Origin: Paludibacteraceae bacterium
GTDB taxonomy: Bacteria > Bacteroidota > Bacteroidia > Bacteroidales > Paludibacteraceae
Reading direction: 5' to 3'
DNA: 36,066 nucleotides
Assembly: GCA_017542915.1 (NCBI GenBank)
Contig: JAFXWI010000061.1
Coordinates: 1-36,066, forward strand
The notes under the pieces were generated by a model. It did no database searches and was not told the origin of the DNA. It worked only from the letters and a program-made list of their open reading frames with translations. The translations under genes were made by a program, and so were the position numbers. Shown here piece after piece: positions 15,304-21,511 of this stretch. The stretch's first letter is position 1. The number at the start of each line of letters is the position of its first letter.

Positions 15304-16446
15304 ATGTTGGATCTTAACGCACGAATCAATTGGAGACCGGGAATGCAGCTCACAGCGCAGACTTTCCTCGAGATGGACAGCAACCTGAATTTCAGGCAGC
15401 AGACTGCCATCAGGGCTGCTCTCGGTGAACATTGTATTGGTTTGCTACCCGGACTGCCTTTCTCTGCCGAAGGGGTGTTCTACACCAATAAGTATGAGAT
15501 AGACCGTCTGCAGATGACTGCTATTCTTCCTTCCGGACGAATCATACAAGTGGACGAACCCGTCAGCATCGCTGTTCCGCTGCTCTACGGTACGACCTAT
15601 TATCTCACCGTCGGTTTCGGAGATGGCCAGACGCCGTTCGAGAAAGAAGGAGTGCCTTATATCCGTCCGCAGTACAGCTATGCGATCATGTCGAGCGAGG
15701 AGCTGAAGGAGGTGGATGTGATGCCGATCACGAGGTTTACCGTCAATAACGGCGATATATCGGTGGATAGCAGTTATATCCCCCCTTGTCTGCTCTTGTC
15801 CGCCAATAGTGCCTACGAAAGCTATCATCAGCGGCTGACGGATCTGCTGCGCACCCTCTCCGAGCATGCGCATCTCAGAGAAGGAGACGGTAAACGCTCC
15901 TTGATGCGCTATTTCTTCCTCATGAAGAGTTGCGACCTGCAGGGACGTGTGTCCGAGTATGTCCGTATGCTGCACGAAATAGCCCAAGCGGTCGATTATT
16001 TCATCATGGCGCCTTATGCCGAGCTGCCTGCTGAGATCTTACGTCCCGATCAGGTGGATATTGCCCAATGGCTGGATTGGTTACTGACCTATCTCACCGG
16101 CGCTAACACCGTGCTGGACGGACTCGTCTTGGAGGATGATACGATCGATTATGAGGCGCTGCTTGCGCAGGCTAAACAGGAGTTGTACGACCGGCTGAAC
16201 CCCGAGTTGTACGAGAAACTGCTGCTCCAGATCAAGGACGAACTGCGCGAGGAGATCAGCAAGACGCTCACCGAGACCCTCACGGCGTATATGAACGAGA
16301 CCCTCAAACCCGAGCTGGAGAAACTCATCTCCGACAACCTGTACGAGCGGATGTACGACAAACTCTACAACGACCTGTACGAGCGTCTCTATAATGCCCT
16401 CCATGTGCCTGATCCCGAAGAGATCAAGTTTATACCATCTATTTAA
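15304..16446 (+). CDS. tssK: T6SS baseplate-membrane adaptor TssK
   Basis: TssK connects the baseplate wedges to the membrane complex; in phages its relative is a receptor-binding protein. The 380-residue protein begins with the TssK pattern INWRPGMQLTAQTFLEMD and has the conserved centre YIPPCLLLSAN (159-169), followed by a helical bundle. From about 290 to 370 it has an unusual Tyr/Leu/Glu-rich run of short repeats (ELYDRLNPELYEKL, LYERMYDKLYNDLYERLYN), probably a long coiled coil at the place where TssK usually has a small globular C-terminal domain that docks to the membrane complex. If so, docking may differ here, in keeping with the unusual membrane genes downstream. It ends 6 bases before tssE. 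Confidence 0.8.
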   Translation: MLDLNARINWRPGMQLTAQTFLEMDSNLNFRQQTAIRAALGEHCIGLLPGLPFSAEGVFYTNKYEIDRLQMTAILPSGRIIQVDEPVSIAVPLLYGTTYYLTVGFGDGQTPFEKEGVPYIRPQYSYAIMSSEELKEVDVMPITRFTVNNGDISVDSSYIPPCLLLSANSAYESYHQRLTDLLRTLSEHAHLREGDGKRSLMRYFFLMKSCDLQGRVSEYVRMLHEIAQAVDYFIMAPYAELPAEILRPDQVDIAQWLDWLLTYLTGANTVLDGLVLEDDTIDYEALLAQAKQELYDRLNPELYEKLLLQIKDELREEISKTLTETLTAYMNETLKPELEKLISDNLYERMYDKLYNDLYERLYNALHVPDPEEIKFIPSI

Positions 16447-16452
16447 CGGATT

Positions 16453-16905
16453 ATGATCGGATTGATTGCACCATTATATGTGACGAAGACCGGCTTGCAG
16501 CAGGCTACCACCATCAAGGAGTCCATCGACTCGTTCTTGGCACTGCTCCTCTCTACGGTTTGTGGAGAGACCTGCATCGACAAGCGATTCGGTTTTGTGT
16601 TCAATAACGTGCGGTTTGAGATATTTAATGAGCAGCAGGGTGTGGTCTATAACTCGGCACCCGATGATGCTACCAATGATGCGAGCCTTTATACCAAGAA
16701 GATCTCCGGTAACTCACGAAATCTCAATACCTTCGCAGCGGAACTCAAAGCGGCAGTGGAGCGTTATGAACAGCGTCTGGAAGATGTCAACGCGACGATG
16801 TCCTATGTGCGTAACGAACGGAAGATATATGTGACTATCACCGGCATCATTGCCGAAACGAAAGAGAAATATACATACGAAACGACCCTCAAAATCTGGA
16901 ATTAA
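16453..16905 (+). CDS. tssE: T6SS baseplate protein TssE (gp25-like)
   Basis: 150-residue gp25-family protein. The signature is the helix IKESIDSFLALLLSTVCGE followed by the strand region DKRFGFVFNN (about 24-51), and a later strand YVRNERKIYVTITGIIAE (about 114-131). TssE joins the wedge to the first sheath ring and triggers sheath assembly. The N-terminus MIGLIAPLYVTKTGLQ is slightly unusual. Located 6 bases after tssK and 3 bases before tssF, in the usual baseplate cluster. Length is normal. Confidence 0.82.
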   Translation: MIGLIAPLYVTKTGLQQATTIKESIDSFLALLLSTVCGETCIDKRFGFVFNNVRFEIFNEQQGVVYNSAPDDATNDASLYTKKISGNSRNLNTFAAELKAAVERYEQRLEDVNATMSYVRNERKIYVTITGIIAETKEKYTYETTLKIWN

Positions 16906-16908
16906 TTC

Positions 16909-18597
16909 ATGAAAGAGGATATTTATAGTACCCGTCAACGAGCTACTGATCTGCTCAACGAGACCCTTTCTATCTGGCAGAAAGGCGATCATATTGACCA
17001 ATTGGAAGGATTAGCGAAAGACCCTGTCTTCTCGCTTCTGATGACTGCGTTAGCGTACCGCGCCAACGAGATGGACGGTGAGATCGAGCGTCTGCGTCAG
17101 GATGTACTCGAAGAGTTTGCGCGTATGATGATGCCGTACGAGGCGGGTCATGCTATTCCGGCTACTACGATCGTAGGGATGGAGCTGCAGAGCGATGTAC
17201 CTGAGTTGATGCTGGACGAGACCGGTACGTTTGCGATGCAGGAAGGCGGTTATCCCTTCATGCCGTTGCTCCGTTCGCGGCTGGTCAACGCCGACATCAG
17301 TTCGGTAACCCGTCTGGACGGACGCCGATGGAAAGTGGTGCTGTCCTTCCAAAACCCCGTCTCTGACCTCTCCGGTATCACGTTCGCTATCCGCGACGCG
17401 CGGTTTAAGGATGTCAAGATCACGGTGAACGGACATCAGCTGCTGCCCCTCGTCAAACCTTGGCATTATGCCAACATGCCGCTGCAGACCTGTTTCTCGC
17501 TCTCGTCAATGTTATATAATCATGCCCAGATGTTTCAGGCTTCGCTGATACCTCTGGAGCTTTATGCGCGGCAGAACGTAGCGCTGTTCAGCATCGGTCG
17601 TAACGGTACGGCGCATCTCTTGCCCGTGGAGTCCGACAGGGTAGAGCTGACCTTTGATTTTACGGGTATTCCCTCTGACTACGCTTTTAACAAGAGTAAT
17701 ATCGTGCTCAATGCAGTGCTGCTGGTTAACGCGCGGCTCTCTACCGCTACGCTGACCGCTACGAAACCCTTGGTACGTGTGTCCGGAGACCAACTGATGT
17801 ACCTCCTGCCCCCTGCCTCCGAGCAGCTCTTCGGCAAGACACCCGTCACCGTACGGCGTGTGGCAGCAGACCGGTTTAACAAAGGTGCCCTGCGCCGTTT
17901 GGTGAACTGCCTCTCCGCGAAACTCGACAGCGACTACTACGCCTTCCTCAGCATCGATGATGTCAACGTCAAGAATACCCTCAATCGTATTCACGAAGGC
18001 TTGTCGCAACTCGCCAAATCCGTGAGCAGCGATACCTATTCCCTCTATTCGGGAGTATATCTGATGTTGGAGCGTAGTGCGTTGGCAAATCATGCGGTCA
18101 GTCTGGATATTAACTATCTGACAACCTCCGGTGCTGCTATCAACGACGCTCTCAATCAGGAGAGTACGTTCACCGCACCGGCAGGAATCAAATCGTCCTC
18201 GGTGACGCAGATTGCCAACCCCGTATTTGGTGTGGACGAGACCACCAATGCCGAGAACTCACAGGCTCTCCTGCGCTATTTCCTCGTTACCGGTGATAGG
18301 ATAGTGACCCCTGCGGACATCAAACTGTTCTGCTACACGCAGCTCATGAATATCTATTCCATCGGTCCTGATCTGGTCAATGGGATAGAGGTCAAGAGCC
18401 ATCAACGGGTAGATCAGCAGGAGAGCGGGTATTGCATCCGAGTCAGTATCTACCTGCAGGACAATAGTTTTATTCGCCGCAGTTTTGAGGACAGGATACC
18501 TCAGGCGGAAATGTTGCTGCAGACCATGATGGAGGTGCGCAGCTCACAGATTTATCCTATTTACGTAGCTATTCATATTAAGGAAGAACAAATATAA
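16909..18597 (+). CDS. tssF: T6SS baseplate wedge protein TssF
   Basis: 562-residue core baseplate protein, gp6-like, which dimerises in the wedge with TssG and TssE. Recognition rests on the N-terminal LEGLAKDPVFSLLMTALAYR, followed by EIERLRQDVLEEFARMMMPY and the AIPATTIVGM segment, matching the TssF pattern where the residues after a conserved acidic helix read P-x-P-(S/A). The middle has typical beta-rich sandwich sequence (RWKVVLSFQNPVSDLSGI) and the C-terminal half contains TSGAAINDALNQESTF and a gp6-like domain around RYFLVTGDRIVTPADIKLFC. Coupled closely with tssE (3-base gap) and with the downstream ubiquitin-like gene (5-base gap). Confidence 0.85.
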   Translation: MKEDIYSTRQRATDLLNETLSIWQKGDHIDQLEGLAKDPVFSLLMTALAYRANEMDGEIERLRQDVLEEFARMMMPYEAGHAIPATTIVGMELQSDVPELMLDETGTFAMQEGGYPFMPLLRSRLVNADISSVTRLDGRRWKVVLSFQNPVSDLSGITFAIRDARFKDVKITVNGHQLLPLVKPWHYANMPLQTCFSLSSMLYNHAQMFQASLIPLELYARQNVALFSIGRNGTAHLLPVESDRVELTFDFTGIPSDYAFNKSNIVLNAVLLVNARLSTATLTATKPLVRVSGDQLMYLLPPASEQLFGKTPVTVRRVAADRFNKGALRRLVNCLSAKLDSDYYAFLSIDDVNVKNTLNRIHEGLSQLAKSVSSDTYSLYSGVYLMLERSALANHAVSLDINYLTTSGAAINDALNQESTFTAPAGIKSSSVTQIANPVFGVDETTNAENSQALLRYFLVTGDRIVTPADIKLFCYTQLMNIYSIGPDLVNGIEVKSHQRVDQQESGYCIRVSIYLQDNSFIRRSFEDRIPQAEMLLQTMMEVRSSQIYPIYVAIHIKEEQI

Positions 18598-18602
18598 CGC
18601 AT

Positions 18603-18926
18603 ATGGAAGAAAAAGATTTCTTGTTAGACATCGTCTATAAGAACAAAACGGTTCGATTCAAGGTGGTCAACCCCGAGGCACCCCTATCGACCCTCATGAC
18701 GAATCTGCGTCACGCAATCGGTCAGGACGGTAAACTCATCTTTGACTACCCGTCCATCGATGCTACCGGTGCGCCGCTGGACTATTTCTTCGGCAAGGAA
18801 GATCCGGAGGTACACGAGATCCGTGTATTGAGACCGCGAATTGGTAAAACCGACCAGACTTTGGCGGATTATAACATACAAAATGGAGACACCGTGTTCC
18901 TTATCCCCGACCCGTTTCCGGGATAA
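18603..18926 (+). CDS. Ubiquitin-like protein (Ubl)
   Basis: 107-residue beta-grasp protein, the likely modifier of the conjugation system. The N-terminal hairpin LLDIVYKNKTVRFKVVNPEA, the helix LSTLMTNLRHAIG, and the C-terminal TLADYNIQNGDTVFLI (about 86-101) can be laid directly on ubiquitin, whose matching segment reads TLSDYNIQKESTLHLV. A central insert (IDATGAPLDYFFGKEDPEV) makes it longer than ubiquitin. It ends in PDPFPG: one terminal glycine immediately before the stop, so no processing protease is needed. Most conjugated Ubls end in Gly-Gly. YukD/EsaB-like proteins of type VII secretion are a related possibility, but here the neighbours are E1, E2 and RING. The gene lies 5 bases after tssF and overlaps the E2 gene. 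Confidence 0.85.
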   Translation: MEEKDFLLDIVYKNKTVRFKVVNPEAPLSTLMTNLRHAIGQDGKLIFDYPSIDATGAPLDYFFGKEDPEVHEIRVLRPRIGKTDQTLADYNIQNGDTVFLIPDPFPG

Positions 18927-19467
18927 ACCGCTCAGTGGACGCAACCGACGTTTGCTCTACGAATGGGAAAAGATAGCAGAGGGCTTGTCCGCCCGTTCCG
19001 ACATCCGCTGGAGGGTCAAACGGACGAATGCCGAAGGGCTGCCGGTAAGTTATCTCGTGGACTATCAGATCCGCAGTATATGCAGCGTGACGGACGTAGA
19101 GAGACTCGGACAGAAAGGGGTAGAGAACAAGCCCCTGTATGCCGATCATTTTCGGATGATCATCGAGCTGCCGGATGCGTTCCCCTGCGTTGATGGAGCA
19201 CCGGTGTACCGGTTCCTGACCGAAGATGAAGAGGGCAACCCTCTGCCGCATCCGTGGCACCCGAATATACGCTTCTTCGGATCGATGGCAGGGCGCGTAT
19301 GTCTCAATAGGACGGATACGTTTACCGACCTCGTCTGGGGCATCAAACGTGTAGCTACGTACCTCACCTATGAGCGATACCACGCCCTCTCGGAACCGCC
19401 CTATCCCGAGGACTTACAGGTTGCCTCATGGGTCATCCGGCAAGCCGAACCACAAGGTTGGATTTGA
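18883..19467 (+). CDS. E2-like ubiquitin-conjugating enzyme
   Basis: 194 residues from ATG 18883, which is the first ATG in frame and overlaps the Ubl gene by 44 bases; a TTG at 18841 is possible but less likely. The UBC fold is clear: DHFRMIIELPDAFP (strands), APVYRFLTED, then PWHPNIRFF with HPN at 126-128, and GRVCLN with the candidate active-site Cys140, followed by Trp152 (DLVWGIKRVATYLTYE helix). The C-terminal PPYPEDLQVASWVIRQ corresponds to the region of the usual PLN motif, without that Asn. HPN plus Cys in this arrangement is the pattern of eukaryotic E2 enzymes and of many bacterial E2s, so I judge it catalytically competent. Cytosolic. Partners: E1 at 13339-14487 and the RING protein at 21508-23871. 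Confidence 0.85.
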   Translation: METPCSLSPTRFRDKPLSGRNRRLLYEWEKIAEGLSARSDIRWRVKRTNAEGLPVSYLVDYQIRSICSVTDVERLGQKGVENKPLYADHFRMIIELPDAFPCVDGAPVYRFLTEDEEGNPLPHPWHPNIRFFGSMAGRVCLNRTDTFTDLVWGIKRVATYLTYERYHALSEPPYPEDLQVASWVIRQAEPQGWI

Positions 19468-19469
19468 GA

Positions 19470-19518
19470 AATGTAAAATGTCAAATATCAAATATCAAAT
19501 ATCAAATGTCAAATCTAA
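19470..19518 (+). repeat. TCAAATA short tandem repeat containing a start codon
   Basis: The gap after the E2 gene is made of a 7-base unit (TCAAATA/TCAAATG/TCAAATC) repeated five or six times. The ATG at 19506, the best start for the next gene, lies in the last units, so the first residues (MSNLK) are written by repeat sequence. Similar short-period tracts occur at 2822-2855, 3433-3450 and 24951-25017. Confidence 0.65.
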
Positions 19519-20645
19519 AATATAAAATATTTTTCGTATTCCTGTGTCTGACGACGCTGACGATGGTTGCGCAGACCACCAAACCGGTGACGCTGAGCGA
19601 CAAGACTCCTTTTAGCGAGGAACTGACAATCCCGCAGCCGAAAGGGGACGGAGTCAAAGTGACCGCTTCCCTGCAGTTCGACGAAACGGCGAACACCGTC
19701 TCCGTCACCATGAAGTCGGAGCGTAAGCTGTTTGTCTTCTGGGAGGAGATCAGTTACCGCAAGGCGTTTAAGAACAAACGTCTCTGCACCGAGAAGCTGT
19801 CGTATAATATGACCGGAAACACCGCCGATCAGTTCCATCGAATCCCCTATTTCTACAAGGCGCTGCCGAAGCCCCATCGTAAGAAATATACCTTTCATCC
19901 TTGGACAGAGACCGAGGGCCTGAAACCGCAGGGTGCTACGAGGCAGATCATCAATGACTCCCTCACCCGGACTTTTGCGGTCTCCGACACCGCCGAGCTC
20001 TTCTCGCTTCGTTTGCGAGACATCCTCTTTATCGACGAGGTGAAGCAGAAAGGAACGGCCCGTTATTATGCCATCTCGTATGGTATGGATGTCAATACCG
20101 AATACCGCATCACGCTCCAACGCAACCCCTGTTTCGGACTCGATCCGCAGATCGTAGCGGCGCAGAATGCACGGGATGCTGTCGTCCGTAGCTATGATGC
20201 ATTCAAATCTATCTATACCGATGGAGTGGTCAATAGCGAAGAAGGAGAGAAACTCTTCCATCAGCTGCAGGATGCTCTCCAGATCCAGTTCCCGGTCAGC
20301 GAGGACAGCAGTGCTTGTGCGGATCTGCAAGATGCGCATACGCAGTATAACCAGTATATCGATTCCATCAAAGCGCTTTCCGTCACCCTTCAACTACCGG
20401 CTGACGAGCGCTCCCTGAACATCAAAATCATCCTCGCTAACTCGCGTACGATTGATAATAATGTCACACGTTGGCTCTCTACCAAGGATTATTTCGAGCG
20501 TTCGGATCTCGCGGAGCAATGCCGTGATATTATCTCCGATACGAAGAATATGATCTTACAGAACGGGGCACGTACCCAAGAAGAGAAAGACGCCGTTGCA
20601 GTGTTCAAAAAGGCAGAACAGTATTTTGACCGCACATGTCGCTGA
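19506..20645 (+). CDS. Secreted protein of the T6SS envelope module (unknown family)
   Basis: 379 residues from ATG 19506; an upstream ATG at 19428 lies inside the E2 gene and would ruin the signal peptide. The N-terminus MSNLKYKIFFVFLCLTTLTMVAQ looks like a signal peptide cut after Ala-Gln, so the mature protein is periplasmic or on the outer membrane. The first half is beta-rich (VKVTASLQFDETANTVSVTM) and the second half, from about 200, is helical with many charged residues and coiled-coil tendency (PQIVAAQNARDAVVRSY and later). No transmembrane segment after the signal. It overlaps the next gene by 10 bases. I do not recognise it; by position it may replace one of the periplasmic TssO, TssP or TssQ proteins of Bacteroidota T6SS. 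That is inference. Confidence 0.55.
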   Translation: MSNLKYKIFFVFLCLTTLTMVAQTTKPVTLSDKTPFSEELTIPQPKGDGVKVTASLQFDETANTVSVTMKSERKLFVFWEEISYRKAFKNKRLCTEKLSYNMTGNTADQFHRIPYFYKALPKPHRKKYTFHPWTETEGLKPQGATRQIINDSLTRTFAVSDTAELFSLRLRDILFIDEVKQKGTARYYAISYGMDVNTEYRITLQRNPCFGLDPQIVAAQNARDAVVRSYDAFKSIYTDGVVNSEEGEKLFHQLQDALQIQFPVSEDSSACADLQDAHTQYNQYIDSIKALSVTLQLPADERSLNIKIILANSRTIDNNVTRWLSTKDYFERSDLAEQCRDIISDTKNMILQNGARTQEEKDAVAVFKKAEQYFDRTCR

Positions 20646-21511
20646 TAAAGAGATACATACTCCTCCTTCTCCTCTGCTTATCCATCCCTTTGGCAGCGGA
20701 GGAAGCGAATGAAGAACAGCAATATTCATTGCAGTTCCAGACTGAGATGCGCGCTCAACTCGACAAACTGACGGCGGAGTTAGACCTGTTAGCGGAGGAT
20801 ACGAAAAAACAAACGACCATCACCGACAAGGATCTGAAGACCGCCTATTCCGTTCGGACGCTCGAAGCCAAAGCCCAGAGACTCAACCATCGGATGCAGT
20901 CTCTCAATGTCAAATGGGATGCCTTCAACGCCTCCTATCTCGGTTTCATCTCGGAGAACGATACCCTCATGGAGCTCATGGCGAAAGCACAACTGCTCAA
21001 GCAGTCGCTCTCCGACACCATTACTGCGCAGCAAACGAAATGTCAGGCAATCCGCGATTTCCTCGCTGCCGAGCAGATCGTCTTGACCCAAGATAGTATG
21101 TACAACCGGATTTACAAACAGGCCTTCCGGCTGTCTTTCATCCAGAAACTGACGCCCCAATTGGAGAAACTCAAGGCGAAAGAACAAGCGCATTTCACCC
21201 CTATTCAGGAGGCGTACGACAAAGCCAAAGCAGCTGCTTCCTCTGTCCCGCAACTCAAGGAAAGAGCCGAGCTTCTCAGTGAGAGTTTCTTTACCATCAA
21301 ATCGCGATCCGAGAAAATACAACAAATGCAATATATGCCCCTGATGCAGCGGTTTAAAGATTACCTGATAGGCTTTGCCTGCTTTGCAGTCATCTTTATG
21401 CTGTTTAATAATCTGACTACCAAATGGCAGGCTGCCAAACAAAAAAAAGAAGCCCTTAAGAAACAAGCCGAAATGCTTAGAAAGCAACAAAACGATTATC
21501 CCACCATATGA
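20636..21511 (+). CDS. Periplasmic coiled-coil protein with C-terminal membrane anchor
   Basis: 291 residues. MSLIKRYILLLLLCLSIPLAAEE is a signal peptide. Residues 30-235 are an almost continuous helical coiled coil (QTEMRAQLDKLTAELDLLAEDT; LEAKAQRLNHRMQSL; LTPQLEKLKAKEQAH). A single membrane segment (FKDYLIGFACFAVIFMLFNNL, about 240-260) is followed by a Lys-rich, Gln-rich cytosolic tail (AAKQKKEALKKQAEMLRKQQ). It therefore reaches from the periplasm across the inner membrane. Translation is coupled on both sides: 10-base overlap upstream and an ATGA overlap with the RING gene downstream. I infer a structural part of a membrane complex that spans the inner membrane. No family recognised. Confidence 0.55.
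   Translation: MSLIKRYILLLLLCLSIPLAAEEANEEQQYSLQFQTEMRAQLDKLTAELDLLAEDTKKQTTITDKDLKTAYSVRTLEAKAQRLNHRMQSLNVKWDAFNASYLGFISENDTLMELMAKAQLLKQSLSDTITAQQTKCQAIRDFLAAEQIVLTQDSMYNRIYKQAFRLSFIQKLTPQLEKLKAKEQAHFTPIQEAYDKAKAAASSVPQLKERAELLSESFFTIKSRSEKIQQMQYMPLMQRFKDYLIGFACFAVIFMLFNNLTTKWQAAKQKKEALKKQAEMLRKQQNDYPTI

Noticed and set aside
588..18597. Extracellular contractile injection system or R-type pyocin instead of a T6SS
   Set aside because: ClpV, TssB/TssC, TssK, TssF and TssE patterns together with envelope proteins favour a cell-anchored T6SS; there are no tail-fibre, lysis or tape-measure genes.
18841..18882. TTG at 18841 as the E2 start
   Set aside because: The first ATG in frame (18883) precedes all of the UBC fold; the extra 14 residues are just the second reading of the Ubl code.
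18603..18926. Ubl as ThiS or MoaD
   Set aside because: Too long at 107 residues, no Gly-Gly end, and better agreement with ubiquitin itself over the C-terminal strand region.
19470..19518. CRISPR-like repeats upstream of the gene at 19506
   Set aside because: A contiguous 7-base tandem repeat with no spacers.
19515..20393. Minus-strand open frame of 292 codons
   Set aside because: Lies opposite the secreted-protein gene whose signal peptide and overlap with neighbours are convincing; no promoter or family match.
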